36,039 nt of DNA, taken from positions 1 to 36,039 of IMG/VR virus record IMGVR_UViG_3300034106_000381; one strand, written 5' to 3'. Of the stretch, positions 19,127 through 28,344 are shown one piece after another (position 1 is the stretch's first letter; the number at the start of each line of letters is the position of its first letter). The position numbers and the translations under genes are program-made. Under the pieces are notes generated by a model that worked only from the letters and a program-made list of their open reading frames with translations, was not told the origin of the DNA and did no database searches. The DNA is from a virus.

Positions 19127-21028
19127 ATGAGTAACCACCTGCCTACTGACTATCAGTCCTTCATTCACACATCACGCTATGCTCGTTGGCTCGAAGAGTA
19201 TAAGCGGCGTGAGGGTTGGGGTGAGACTGTCTCTCGCTACATGACCAATGTAGTTGTACCTAAGACCCGTGACGAGATCATCCTTGATGAAATCGAAGAG
19301 GCTATTCTTGGTCTTGAGATTATGCCTTCGATGCGGGCTGTGATGACTGCTGGCCCTGCCTTGGAGCGTGACAACACGGCTGGCTACAACTGTTCCTACC
19401 TGCCTGTGGACGACCCCAAATCCTTTGACGAGGCTATGTTCATCCTTCTGTGTGGCACTGGTGTTGGCTTCTCTGTTGAGCGTCAATACATCAGCAAGCT
19501 GCCAGAGGTTCCTGAGCAAATGTTTGCTTCGGAAGATGTGATCGTTGTCCACGACAGCAAAGAGGGTTGGGCTAAGGCTCTGCGTAAGCTGATTGCTATG
19601 CTCTATGCAGGGGAAATTCCTAAGTGGGACGTGTCTAAGGTTCGTCCTGCTGGTGCTAAACTCAAGACCTTTGGTGGTCGTGCATCTGGTCCTGCCCCTC
19701 TGGTAGAATTGTTCCAGTACACGATTGAGAAATTCAAGGGTGCTGCTGGGCGTAAGCTGTCTTCGATTGAGTGCCACGACATCATGTGTAAGATTGGTGA
19801 AGTTGTTGTGGTAGGCGGTGTTCGTCGCTCTGCAATGATCTCTCTGTCGAACCTGTCTGATGATCGTATGCGCCACGCTAAGTCAGGTATGTGGTGGGAA
19901 GGTAATGCTCAACGTGCTTTGGCTAACAACTCTGTGGCCTACACTGAGAAGCCTGACATGGAAACCTTCATGCGTGAATGGCTGTCGTTGGTGGAAAGCA
20001 AGTCTGGTGAGCGTGGTATCTTCTCTCGTCAGGCATCTAAGAAACAAGCTGCAAAGAATGGTCGTCGTGATGCTAACCAAGATTTTGGCACTAATCCATG
20101 CTCTGAGATTATCCTTCGTCCGTATCAGTTCTGTAACCTCACAGAAGTCGTGGTCAGAGCTACGGACACACTTGAGGACTTGGAGCGGAAAGTAAAGCTG
20201 GCTACGATCCTTGGTACTATTCAATCGACGTACACTCACTTCCCCTATCTGCGTAAGATTTGGCAGAAGAACACTGAGGAAGAGCGTCTGTTGGGTGTGT
20301 CGTTGACTGGCATCATGGACAACAAACTCCTCGGGGCTTCTAACGCAGGTCTCGACAAAACCCTCAAGAGGCTCAAGGATGTCGCTGTTGCTACTAATGC
20401 TGAGTGGGCTAATCGTCTTGGTATTCCTGCTAGTGCGGCCATTACTTGTGTCAAACCAAGCGGAACTGTTAGCCAGCTTGTGGATTCCGCTTCTGGTATT
20501 CATGCTCGTCACAGCCAGTATTATATCCGCACCGTAAGGGGAGATAACAAAGACCCTCTGACGCAGTTTATGAAGGATCAGGGTATTCCTAGTGAGCCTT
20601 GTGTGATTAAGCCTGAGACTACTACAGTCTTTAGCTTCCCACAGAAGTCTCCCGAAGGTGCTATCACCCGTAACGACATGACGGCTATCGAACAGCTTGA
20701 GTTGTGGTTGGTCTATCAGCGTCACTGGTGTGAGCATAAGCCTTCTATCACGGTGACTGTTCGTGACAATGAATGGATGGAAGTTGGTGCTTGGGTCTAT
20801 AAGTACTTCGATGAAGTATCTGGTGTGTCTTTCTTGCCGCACTCTGACCACAGCTACCAACAGGCACCCTATCAGGAGATTAATCAACGGGAGTATGAAG
20901 AGTTGCTTGCTGTCATGCCACCGAAGATTGATTGGACTAAGCTGAGCGACTACGAGAAAGAAGACACTTCCAAAGGGACTCAAACCTTTGCCTGTGTTGG
21001 TTCTTGTGAGATCGTTGACCTGACTTAA
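19127..21028 (+). CDS. nrdJ: adenosylcobalamin-dependent (class II) ribonucleotide reductase, 633 aa
   Basis: Reduces ribonucleotides to deoxyribonucleotides using vitamin B12 radical chemistry, so it works with or without oxygen if the host supplies B12. The active site is clear: N323-P-C325-S-E327, with the radical Cys at 325 and its redox partner C336 exactly 11 residues on, as in the Lactobacillus enzyme (408/419). C89 (YNCSYLP) is the other partner. The C-terminal pair C623 and C627 (ACVGSCEI) would re-reduce the active site. No ATP-cone and no intein are seen. The length fits monomeric class II enzymes. Its presence, with ThyX and PhoH, defines the cobavirus type of roseophage. The ribosome-binding site is weak (AGAAAGTG). 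Confidence 0.95.
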   Translation: MSNHLPTDYQSFIHTSRYARWLEEYKRREGWGETVSRYMTNVVVPKTRDEIILDEIEEAILGLEIMPSMRAVMTAGPALERDNTAGYNCSYLPVDDPKSFDEAMFILLCGTGVGFSVERQYISKLPEVPEQMFASEDVIVVHDSKEGWAKALRKLIAMLYAGEIPKWDVSKVRPAGAKLKTFGGRASGPAPLVELFQYTIEKFKGAAGRKLSSIECHDIMCKIGEVVVVGGVRRSAMISLSNLSDDRMRHAKSGMWWEGNAQRALANNSVAYTEKPDMETFMREWLSLVESKSGERGIFSRQASKKQAAKNGRRDANQDFGTNPCSEIILRPYQFCNLTEVVVRATDTLEDLERKVKLATILGTIQSTYTHFPYLRKIWQKNTEEERLLGVSLTGIMDNKLLGASNAGLDKTLKRLKDVAVATNAEWANRLGIPASAAITCVKPSGTVSQLVDSASGIHARHSQYYIRTVRGDNKDPLTQFMKDQGIPSEPCVIKPETTTVFSFPQKSPEGAITRNDMTAIEQLELWLVYQRHWCEHKPSITVTVRDNEWMEVGAWVYKYFDEVSGVSFLPHSDHSYQQAPYQEINQREYEELLAVMPPKIDWTKLSDYEKEDTSKGTQTFACVGSCEIVDLT

Positions 21029-21090
21029 GAGCTTGCTACATCCTGAGCATGATGATAAACTGCTCACAACAAACCCTTGTGGAGCACACA

Positions 21091-21261
21091 GTGACCGTTG
21101 AAATAGCTATCCTAGCTGGACTCACAGCGAACGTCTTACTCTCTTGGTTGATTAAAAGGGACTTAGATGAAATAGAACAGGTCGTGGTGCAGATGCTCCT
21201 TGATCTGGGTAAACAAGGTATCTTAAACGTGGAGGTTGATGATGACTCTGGAGAAGCCTAA
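21091..21261 (+). CDS. single-span membrane protein, 56 aa
   Basis: A 56-residue protein with an N-terminal membrane segment (VEIAILAGLTANVLLSWLI) and an acidic cytoplasmic tail. GTG 21091 is preferred because GGAG lies six bases upstream; ATG 21049 has no ribosome-binding site and would put polar residues before the span. It overlaps phoH by about 20 bases. Role unknown. Confidence 0.6.
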   Translation: MTVEIAILAGLTANVLLSWLIKRDLDEIEQVVVQMLLDLGKQGILNVEVDDDSGEA

Positions 21262-21946
21262 GGGCAAACGGGTATCACGCTACAAGAACGCTGAACAAGA
21301 AGGCGCAATGCGTACTGTTGCCATTAAGCCACTCAACGACAATCAAGCACTCTACCTCAAACATCTGGATGGCTCAGATCAAGTGATTGTCTGCGGGTTC
21401 TCTGGTACAGGTAAAACCTTTGTTGCAGCCACCTATGCAGCCAACATGTATGCCAACAGAGAGATCACCAAGATCATTCTGACCCGCCCCAACGTCTCTG
21501 TAGGTAAGGACTTGGGTTACTTCCCCGGCACACTCGAAGAGAAGTTTGCTCCTTGGGCTGCGCCTGTGCTTGATGTTCTCAATGAACAGTTGGGCAAGGG
21601 TACGGTAGAGACTGGGATCAAGAACGGCAACATCGAAATGGCACCCCTATCTACTATGCGGGGACGGTCGTTCAAGAATGCTTTCATTATCTTAGACGAG
21701 GCACAAAACACTTCCATCGCTGAGGTCAAAATGTTCTTGACTCGGATCGGAAAAGATTGTAAAGTTGTAATCAACGGTGACATAAAGCAGTCAGATATTG
21801 GTGGTAAGTCGGGCCTAGCAGCGATTATCCATCTTGTTAAGAAGCACAACCTGCCTGTGCCTATCGTTGAGTTCGGAGTGGATGACATTGTTCGCAGTGA
21901 CATCTGTAAGCAGTGGATCGTGGCATTCGAGGAAGAGAAGCTATGA
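21242..21946 (+). CDS. phoH: PhoH-like ATPase, 234 aa
   Basis: P-loop ATPase of the PhoH family, frequent in marine phages; proposed roles in phosphate-stress response or RNA metabolism are not settled. Walker A GFSGTGKT (52-59) and Walker B FIILDEAQNT (148-157, D152-E153) are intact, with RPNVSVGKDLGYFPG in between and the NGDIKQSD sensor later. ATG 21242 has GTGGAGG six bases upstream; ATG 21239 is also possible. The length matches short PhoH proteins lacking the PIN domain. Its stop overlaps the DUF3310 start as ATGA. Confidence 0.92.
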   Translation: MTLEKPKGKRVSRYKNAEQEGAMRTVAIKPLNDNQALYLKHLDGSDQVIVCGFSGTGKTFVAATYAANMYANREITKIILTRPNVSVGKDLGYFPGTLEEKFAPWAAPVLDVLNEQLGKGTVETGIKNGNIEMAPLSTMRGRSFKNAFIILDEAQNTSIAEVKMFLTRIGKDCKVVINGDIKQSDIGGKSGLAAIIHLVKKHNLPVPIVEFGVDDIVRSDICKQWIVAFEEEKL

Positions 21947-22182
21947 CAGACAGTCAGACGACGACAGACATGGTGAATAGCCCTGCACACTACGGCCAAG
22001 GGAAGATTGAGTGTATCGAATACATTGAAGACTTCCTAAGCCCAGACGAGTACATAGGTTACCTGCGTGGGAACATTGCTAAGTACAATCATCGCTGGCG
22101 TTACAAGAATGGTCTAGAAGACTTGCGTAAGGCAGAATGGTATCACAAACGGCTCCTAGCTTTCATGGAGAAGCAAGTATGA
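21943..22182 (+). CDS. DUF3310 protein, 79 aa
   Basis: The DUF3310 signature is clear: VNSPAHYGQGKIECIEYIED, then YLRGNIAKYNHRWRYKNG and DLRKAEWYHKRLL. In T7 the related region belongs to gp1.7, reported as a nucleotide kinase; the isolated 79-residue form has no proven activity. ATG 21943 follows GAGGAAGAGAAG and is coupled to phoH. Context in the nucleotide block is consistent with dNTP metabolism. Confidence 0.85.
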   Translation: MTDSQTTTDMVNSPAHYGQGKIECIEYIEDFLSPDEYIGYLRGNIAKYNHRWRYKNGLEDLRKAEWYHKRLLAFMEKQV

Positions 22183-22247
22183 CTGAGGGTTTACTGCTCT
22201 TAGCACTGGTAGTATTTATAATCTGGGCGCTCAATGGAGACGACTGA
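22179..22247 (+). CDS. membrane microprotein, 22 aa
   Basis: A 22-codon frame locked between neighbours by overlaps on both sides (ATGA at 22179-22182 and TGATG at 22245-22249) with GGAG upstream, which strongly suggests translation. The product is a single span (LLLLALVVFIIWAL) with an acidic tip (NGDD). It is the best supported of the four membrane microproteins here. Confidence 0.6.
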   Translation: MTEGLLLLALVVFIIWALNGDD

Positions 22248-22438
22248 TGAACGCATTTGAACAAGGATACAAAGATTTTGGCAAAGGGCAGACCACAAAC
22301 CCGTACCACAAGGACACAACAAAGTACAGAGATTGGGAGTTTGGATTCAACAAAGCCTATTCTCGAAACTTGGAGTGGGTCAGAGACAATGAACATCGAA
22401 GAAGAGGCCAAGGAGTTCAGAGCAAAGAAGAGGCATAG
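22247..22438 (+). CDS. small protein resembling RMF/CrpP-type family, 63 aa
   Basis: A 63-residue basic protein of the pattern GYKDFGKG...NPY...YRDWEFGFNKAYSRN. A G-rich start, NPY, and a Trp-x2-G-(F/W) helix recall ribosome modulation factor and related small phage proteins; the resemblance is suggestive only. It is coupled to the microprotein upstream and overlaps the next gene by 50 bases. Confidence 0.6.
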   Translation: MNAFEQGYKDFGKGQTTNPYHKDTTKYRDWEFGFNKAYSRNLEWVRDNEHRRRGQGVQSKEEA

Positions 22439-22583
22439 TGTCCCTCCTAAGCCCATGACTTCCAAAATCTACTTGATGGGAATGGCCATGAATGCACTCC
22501 TCTCAAGGTCTACTGGCCTCGTAAGAAGGGAAGAGATCAAGAGGGAAGCCGAAGAGTGGGCTGACTATATGCTTGAAGATTGA
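22389..22583 (+). CDS. hypothetical protein, 64 aa
   Basis: A 64-residue basic, helical protein (MNIEEEAKEFRAKKRHS...) ending in an acidic helix. Upstream in-frame codons lie in another phase of the preceding gene, so ATG 22389 is chosen. It is the last gene of the rightward arm, 18 bases before the terminator. Confidence 0.6.
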   Translation: MNIEEEAKEFRAKKRHSVPPKPMTSKIYLMGMAMNALLSRSTGLVRREEIKREAEEWADYMLED

Positions 22584-22600
22584 ACTTAATGAATGACTTA

Positions 22601-22629
22601 GGGGGCCTCGCGGCCCCCTTTATCTTTTT
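22601..22629 (+). terminator. rho-independent terminator at the convergent junction
   Basis: GGGGGCC (22601-22607), loop TCGC, GGCCCCC (22612-22618), then TTTATCTTTTT. It ends the rightward transcript between the last early gene and the end of the leftward arm. Read leftward the hairpin is followed by TAAGTCATT, without a U-run, so it should be much weaker in that direction. Confidence 0.93.
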
Positions 22630-22631
22630 GT

Positions 22632-25600
22632 CTATTCAATGCGTTCCTTTGGGAAACCTACAAACCCTGTGCTCATCTTCTTAGACCAAGTCATAATCTC
22701 TTGTCTTCGAAGAAGCTCTTCAAGGATACTATCAGAATCTCCAAGGTAGTCTGCAGCATTGGCAAAGTTACCCTGAGTGAAAGTACTCACAGCAGTGTCA
22801 TAAACACCTTTGTCGCCAGAGTCCGTGATAGCCTGTCTTTCAGAGATAACGTACAGGTTACGGATGTAGCCTGCAGCTACTTTGGGTCTCTCTTGCAAGA
22901 GGTTCTCAAACCCAGCGGATGCTTGTTCTTTAGCGGCAGTGATCTCACTCTTGATGAACTCTTCCAACAAGAACCGTTTAATGTTGTTGTCTTCGATCTC
23001 ATCATAGGTCTGATCTGCAAACCTACCACCATGCTTGACTTGCTCTTTCCAAGCGAAGAACTTCTGAGGTAGGTTCTTCCCCAACATTTCTCTGACAAAA
23101 ACATCTACCGCAGGGTTCTCAACAGTCTTACTGCCATAGAGTTCAAACTCTTTCAGCCCCATACGGCTGATCTCTTTCTGCAGTTCGTTAGGCTTTCTCG
23201 AAGACTGCATACCAAGTTGTTTGGAGAGCGGATCAAGAGCACCGATAGGAGTAGAGCTAAAGGGGCTGTAGTACGGGATAGAAGTCTTGCCGTTGTAACT
23301 CTGAGCATACTGAACAAAGTCTACCTCGGGCAAGAAGCGTGTGGCCCTACGGAGCATTTCATCCAGATAATTACCTTCACCAAAAATCTCAGGCTCTTCG
23401 AGGCTACCACCAAACACTTCTCTCGTGTAAGGGGTTGTAACCAAGTCAGGATTAACCTGTCCCAAGAAGTCTCTGGTAGGGGTCAGAGGGTATGTAAAGG
23501 TAGCAGCAACGTCACCCAGAGACCTAGCAAGACCAAGGGTCACTCTGCCTTCATCGTAACTCTTCCCAATCTCCACAAGCAACGGTGCAGAGATACCAAG
23601 ATCAGTCTGACCAATAGAGATGTCCATCATGGTGCTGAGAACTTTATCTGTAGGCAGATCATTCTTCCAACGATAATAAAGATCACCCAGATACAGGTTC
23701 ATCAACCAAGGACCAGCAGTACGGCTCAGATCGACAACACCAGTATCTGTCTGCATCTTATCGTAGTCAACAGTACCATCTGTGGATGCAGCAGTGTATG
23801 CACCCAGCATGAAGAGAGAGGCACCTGTCATTTGTCTTGCAAAACGATCCTGACCTGTCTTGTTGAAATCACCAAACACAGTATCATCGTATCTGTTCAA
23901 ACCACCAGTAACGATACCAATGGGGGTATAGTCATTGATGTGTTCAAGATGGTTGGCGATGTATCTTGGGAAGGGGATACCTGCACCTGCAGAGACGACG
24001 AAAGGAAGCTTGTGGTGAGCATCAATGACACTCTGAGCTACCGTACCAAATGCAGACTTGTCACCCCTGTAAGAGCGTTGGAAAGTGAACCTGCGGGCAT
24101 CATCAGTGGCCTTGGCCAAGACACCTTCTGGGAGATTGTCCAGAGGGAGCTTCTTGTCTAGGAACTCCCCAAGGTTCAGACCCAGAGCAGGATCAGCAAG
24201 TTCCTGCAACTGTCTGTCTACACTGGAATAGAGAGTAGCCTGCTTGAACACAGAGTCGATAGTGGAGTTAAGGATGTTGACACCACGGCTCACACCAGCC
24301 ATACGAGAGGTGCTTTCAGAGGCCACTTCTGCACGAGATGCTTCATAGAACAGTTGAGAATATTGCTCTGGTTGTTCTTCCAAGAACACTTCTCTGAACA
24401 GTCTAGCATCCTCTTTGTTCCAAGACAGACCCTTGATCGTGGAGAGAGTGCCACCAAGCCAACGACGTTGAACAGTATCACCAGCCTGCTTCCCAAGAGT
24501 CACATTGGCCACGTTCTTCCAGAATTGGTCGGACATGTCGATGATGAGGTTACCTGTGGAGGTGATGGTGTTTGCCGCAGTGGTACCAAGCTGAGATGTC
24601 ATAAAGGCAATACGGATAGCGTCCGCATCCTGCAGTGCACGGTAGACAGGGTTACCCTTACCCTTATATACGCTTGCAGCAGCCTTACGAAGTTCAGCAT
24701 CAGCCAGAGTTTCAAGACCATTCTCAGCCAAGAAATCTAGATCGCTTGTCGTCGCCTCTACACCCTTCTTAGCAGTCTCTTTCGCAGCCTTACGACCCTG
24801 AGACTTGCTGATGTAGCTTGCCTCTGCCAAGGTCTTACCAGCCTGAGAGAGATCAGCCAAGAAGATGTAAGAGGTCTGTTCTTTTGTTAGGTTGTACTTG
24901 TCACGCAGGGAGCTAAGATACCCACTGTCAATCCTACCCTCTCTGATACCCCTTGCAACGGCAGAAGAGATACGCTCATTAGGGTTGACGTTCAGGTTCT
25001 CAGAAATCTCAATGGTAGCAGCAGTGATGCTTCTCAGGGTGTCTATGGAGAGGTTAGCAGTAACAAGCCTGTCAACGCTCCCAGAGAGGACTTCTTTCTT
25101 GAGCAGGTTACCTTTCTCGACCAATTTAGGATCAAGAGGATCAAGCTGCACACCATCAAAACGTGCCTGCAAGTTCAGGGCAGCGGTTACAGCACGATCA
25201 GCAGCACTAGAGGCTTTGTCTGGGCTTACCGCAGAGAGGGTCTCTTTTGCAGCCTCATTACCTGCTTGCTTCCTTACTGTAGCAGAGGCATCCCGCGAGA
25301 TAATCCTGTCCACAACAGCACGTTGGGTCTTTGTATCCAGAGCACGTACACCAGAACCGAGAGCACCACCAATAGTGGCGGAAATAACACCATCACGCAG
25401 CAAGTCTCCAGTGGTGTACTCAATCCCAGCGGCAACCTCACGTGTCTCCCCCTGCAGGCCAGCCTGACCAGCACCAAGAGCGCCTTCTACTACAGCGGAT
25501 GTGACCCCACCCTTAATAGCTTGTCTACCGACTGTACCTACAACCTGATCTTTTACAGCACTGGTAGCAACACCCTTACGAACAAGGTCAGAAATGGTCT

Positions 25601-26054
25601 GACGCATTGCAAGCTGTGCAGCCTTACCAGATGCCTTCGTAGCAAGTTTAGAGCCAATGCCCCAACCAGCAGTGCCTACAGTAGCAAGGGTGCTGGGAGA
25701 GGTAGCAAAGGCAGACAGATAGTCCCATGCACCAGAGAGCTTCCCTGTGCCACCACCCTCGGCCCTATCATATGCCATCATCAACTTACCAAAGGATTCC
25801 AGTTCCTCGGAAGGGATGTCTTCTTGTTGTACATAGTTGTAGTCTTTGAGGGCAGTGAGTTCGTTAGTGTCTTGCCATCGCATGTGTTCGACAAACTTCT
25901 CTGTCAAACCCTCTGCCCCAAGCTCCTTCATCTCCTCAGCAGTCATCCCATAGCGAGAGCCACGGAAGAACCTTACAAGGTCTCTTTGAAACTCTGGGTT
26001 ACTGGTAAAATCAGTAAGGTACTTGCCGTCCACTTCTTCGAGGTAGCTGCCCAT
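22632..26054 (-). CDS. large internal virion (ejection) protein, 1140 aa
   Basis: A 1140-residue protein placed last in the leftward virion operon. The size, the alanine/glycine-rich amphipathic segments (for example TVGTAGWGIGSKLATKASGK near 130 and GGVTSAVVEGALGAGQAG near 185) and long helical regions resemble podoviral internal core or DNA-ejection proteins such as T7 gp16. No transglycosylase motif is seen in it; that activity sits in the 239-aa protein upstream. It probably inserts in the host envelope during DNA delivery. The ATG overlaps the preceding stop as TAATG. Confidence 0.75.
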   Translation of the reverse strand: MGSYLEEVDGKYLTDFTSNPEFQRDLVRFFRGSRYGMTAEEMKELGAEGLTEKFVEHMRWQDTNELTALKDYNYVQQEDIPSEELESFGKLMMAYDRAEGGGTGKLSGAWDYLSAFATSPSTLATVGTAGWGIGSKLATKASGKAAQLAMRQTISDLVRKGVATSAVKDQVVGTVGRQAIKGGVTSAVVEGALGAGQAGLQGETREVAAGIEYTTGDLLRDGVISATIGGALGSGVRALDTKTQRAVVDRIISRDASATVRKQAGNEAAKETLSAVSPDKASSAADRAVTAALNLQARFDGVQLDPLDPKLVEKGNLLKKEVLSGSVDRLVTANLSIDTLRSITAATIEISENLNVNPNERISSAVARGIREGRIDSGYLSSLRDKYNLTKEQTSYIFLADLSQAGKTLAEASYISKSQGRKAAKETAKKGVEATTSDLDFLAENGLETLADAELRKAAASVYKGKGNPVYRALQDADAIRIAFMTSQLGTTAANTITSTGNLIIDMSDQFWKNVANVTLGKQAGDTVQRRWLGGTLSTIKGLSWNKEDARLFREVFLEEQPEQYSQLFYEASRAEVASESTSRMAGVSRGVNILNSTIDSVFKQATLYSSVDRQLQELADPALGLNLGEFLDKKLPLDNLPEGVLAKATDDARRFTFQRSYRGDKSAFGTVAQSVIDAHHKLPFVVSAGAGIPFPRYIANHLEHINDYTPIGIVTGGLNRYDDTVFGDFNKTGQDRFARQMTGASLFMLGAYTAASTDGTVDYDKMQTDTGVVDLSRTAGPWLMNLYLGDLYYRWKNDLPTDKVLSTMMDISIGQTDLGISAPLLVEIGKSYDEGRVTLGLARSLGDVAATFTYPLTPTRDFLGQVNPDLVTTPYTREVFGGSLEEPEIFGEGNYLDEMLRRATRFLPEVDFVQYAQSYNGKTSIPYYSPFSSTPIGALDPLSKQLGMQSSRKPNELQKEISRMGLKEFELYGSKTVENPAVDVFVREMLGKNLPQKFFAWKEQVKHGGRFADQTYDEIEDNNIKRFLLEEFIKSEITAAKEQASAGFENLLQERPKVAAGYIRNLYVISERQAITDSGDKGVYDTAVSTFTQGNFANAADYLGDSDSILEELLRRQEIMTWSKKMSTGFVGFPKERIE

Positions 26055-27100
26055 TATTTGATTCTCTTTTTCTCTTCTTCTTCGATGATACTAAAGTAGG
26101 AGTCACCAAGATCATCCCCAGCTTGCTCTACTTGCTGACCCGCAGGTTCTGGAATCTCCACCACAGGGGTAGGCACATATTTCGTAGCAAAGGTCACAGG
26201 GTCCAGCATAACGGCATCGAAGTTGGTCACTAGGTCTTTTGCACCAGCAGTCTTAGCGGTAGTTACTGCAGTCTGGATATTTTTTGCGACAGTTGCTGCT
26301 GCATCTGTAGGAGTAAAACTTCTGGTGGGACCAAAAGCCATGTCTCTTGCACGTTCTTCTGCCAGACTGAACAACTCTGCAACACTCCTATCTGCATTCT
26401 GAGAGATGGTAACTTCACCTGTTTCAGGGTTCTGAATGAAAGAGTCTGTGAAGAAAGGTTGAAGTTTTCTTGCAATCTCGGAACCGATGTTCTTGGTCTC
26501 AGTCTCTTCTGCACCAGATGCGTAGCTGAAGTCCAACCTAAATGGGGCGATACCAGTTGCAGTGTCTGTGTCGTAGAGTTTCCGACTGACTTCATCTAGT
26601 TGCTCAGACGAAGTAGCCCCGTAGATGGCTTCCACCATGGCAAGAGTTGATTGCGCAGGGTCTGCAACATCTCTCTCAGTAGAGACACCAAGTACCATTG
26701 CCTTGGAGATTGCATCGCCACCCACTTCTTTCAGCTTGCTAGAGACAAAGGTGTTGAGGTCTTTTACAAACTCGGGATCAACTTTCTTGTTCTTCTCATA
26801 CTGGTCAAGGAAAAATCCCAACTGTCCACTCTGTTGTAATGCTGTGGCAGTATCTTTTGTGACACCGAGGCCAACAGCCAGAGCAACTTGAGCCTTTTGA
26901 GCCTTCTTCTCTTTTTCCGACTCAGTCAAAAACCCAATCAAGGTGTCCTTACGACGCTCCAAGATTTCCAAATTGAAGAGTTCTCTGGCCTCTTTACGGG
27001 TTGCTTCCTTTTCTTTACGAACCTCTTCAAGCTCCTGCTCACGCATCTTACGTTCTTTGATATTCAGATGTGCCTGATAGATACCTTGCCAAACACCCAT
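26054..27100 (-). CDS. putative internal virion protein, 348 aa
   Basis: A 348-residue, highly helical protein with a strong N-terminal coiled coil (about 12-75: KERKMREQELEEVRKEKEA onward) and an alanine-rich remainder, ending in a basic Lys/Arg tip. Position between the 170-aa and 1140-aa genes, with TAATG overlaps on both sides, suggests a structural or ejection-complex component analogous to T7 gp14/gp15. No sequence family is recognised; the role is inferred from context. Confidence 0.65.
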   Translation of the reverse strand: MGVWQGIYQAHLNIKERKMREQELEEVRKEKEATRKEARELFNLEILERRKDTLIGFLTESEKEKKAQKAQVALAVGLGVTKDTATALQQSGQLGFFLDQYEKNKKVDPEFVKDLNTFVSSKLKEVGGDAISKAMVLGVSTERDVADPAQSTLAMVEAIYGATSSEQLDEVSRKLYDTDTATGIAPFRLDFSYASGAEETETKNIGSEIARKLQPFFTDSFIQNPETGEVTISQNADRSVAELFSLAEERARDMAFGPTRSFTPTDAAATVAKNIQTAVTTAKTAGAKDLVTNFDAVMLDPVTFATKYVPTPVVEIPEPAGQQVEQAGDDLGDSYFSIIEEEEKKRIK

Positions 27101-27612
27101 TAGATGTCCTCCCGAGCCATGAACCCTTTACGTGGGGTTGTCTTTTCTTTTGGAGTTTCGGGGATTTCCATAGACTCTTTTGCAACTGTCTTAGGGCTTC
27201 TCCCACCAAGCTCTTCAAATTCTTTAGATGTCAGGCCAACAACCCTAGCCTTACGGTAATTTTCTTCTGCAACCTTGTCTTCAAACCCATCATCTGCCTC
27301 AATGCCTGCAGCCGCAGCAGCTTGCTTAATAAACTCGTGTATGACAGGGGCAATAATAAGTGCGACATCAATAGAGTGCATACCCTGTGCAACGGCACCA
27401 CGAAGACGCCCTTGCACCACAGTCTTAATATCAAGTCCATCAAGCTCAAGCAGATCAAGAGCTATACGAAGTCTCTTGGGATCAGACATCTTTGTCAGGT
27501 GCATTTGAAGGGCTGCTTCTGGGTCAGAAATCTCTGGTGGCCGTTCCCAAGGGAAGCCTTTAGGTTCTGTCGTCAGGGATTGGCCGGGGATAGGTCCGCT
27601 AAGTGATTGCAT
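27100..27612 (-). CDS. conserved marine phage virion-region protein, 170 aa
   Basis: The start LSGPIPGQSLTTEPKGFPWE, the HLTKMSDPKR segment and HSIDVALIIAPVIHEFIK are features I recall from conserved hypothetical proteins of marine podo- and myoviruses. The protein is alpha-helical with a disordered, Pro/Lys-rich C-terminus. It may be a small virion protein or assembly factor for the neighbours; function unknown. TAATG overlaps join it to both flanking genes. Confidence 0.7.
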   Translation of the reverse strand: MQSLSGPIPGQSLTTEPKGFPWERPPEISDPEAALQMHLTKMSDPKRLRIALDLLELDGLDIKTVVQGRLRGAVAQGMHSIDVALIIAPVIHEFIKQAAAAAGIEADDGFEDKVAEENYRKARVVGLTSKEFEELGGRSPKTVAKESMEIPETPKEKTTPRKGFMAREDI

Positions 27613-28331
27613 TATACGCCACCAGAAATTTTGTTGAAGGTTCTCATCCAGTTATTTTGATACTCGGCAGGGGTCAGATAATTGTTGACTGCAAGAGCCT
27701 TTTCACTCATTTCCCCACGAGCATTGCCAGTATACCACACAACAGGGACTTTTGTAATATCGTTGTTGTTCTCTGCCAGAATATCTTTGACATAGGCTGC
27801 GGCTACAAGGTCTTGGACCTCAGGGGGAGCTTCTTTAGCTGACTTGTATTCTGTACCGATCCCATACTTACTAGTCACGGCTCTCCAAGTATCGTCGATA
27901 AACTGATATCCACCTGAGGCAGAACCTTTTTCATTCTGAACACGATAGTCACCACTGGACTCTCTGGTCTTGATTGTTTCAAGGATCAGTCGAACATTTT
28001 CATCAGTAACTTCCGTAGTGATTTCACTCAGAAGTGGCGCATCTTTCCAGTTCTCAGGATTCCTCATAGGGAAAGGAGAGCTTTTTGGCACATCAAGATA
28101 AGATTGAATATCCTCTGCCCTTTTCTTTTTCTCTTCCATGACACTTGAAAAAAGGTCTTGAGTATCTGTAAAATATCTGGCAATCAGCGCGTCATAACCC
28201 TCATATACATCGCCAGCAGTGACAACATCTCTGGTAGCCAAGCCACGAGTTCCAGACCTCCCTACAGAAGCCATACTACGGATTTCCTCTGCTTTGTTTG
28301 CAACATTGAAATAGTTCTGCGTGTAGTCCAT
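27612..28331 (-). CDS. virion-associated lytic transglycosylase-like protein, 239 aa
   Basis: Likely opens peptidoglycan during DNA entry. The lysozyme-like domain (about 112-235) shows TRESSGDYR with catalytic E124, followed by SASGGYQFIDDTW (137-149), as in phage transglycosylase-like proteins. The N-terminal 110 residues are helical and probably bind the virion. It is separate from the GH19 endolysin, which would act at lysis. AAGGAATT lies before the ATG; the stop overlaps the next gene (TAATG). Confidence 0.82.
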   Translation of the reverse strand: MDYTQNYFNVANKAEEIRSMASVGRSGTRGLATRDVVTAGDVYEGYDALIARYFTDTQDLFSSVMEEKKKRAEDIQSYLDVPKSSPFPMRNPENWKDAPLLSEITTEVTDENVRLILETIKTRESSGDYRVQNEKGSASGGYQFIDDTWRAVTSKYGIGTEYKSAKEAPPEVQDLVAAAYVKDILAENNNDITKVPVVWYTGNARGEMSEKALAVNNYLTPAEYQNNWMRTFNKISGGV

Positions 28332-28344
28332 GTTTTAATTCCTT

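Noticed and set aside
19127-21028. Intein or intron in the ribonucleotide reductase gene
   Set aside because: The reading frame is continuous and of normal length, with catalytic motifs at expected spacing and no intein-type insertion.
19883-21067. 394-codon minus-strand frame opposite the ribonucleotide reductase gene
   Set aside because: It is the mirror of a gene whose catalytic residues are all identified; its product has no domain character and no other leftward gene exists in this arm.
22211-22222. TATAAT inside the 22-aa microprotein gene
   Set aside because: The sequence 17 bases upstream does not resemble a -35, and the terminator lies only about 380 bp downstream.
22701-27606. Long + strand frames opposite the leftward virion genes (for example 23217-24161 and 25266-26099)
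   Set aside because: They are antisense to well-formed leftward genes with overlapping starts and stops, lack ribosome-binding sites, and have no recognisable motif.
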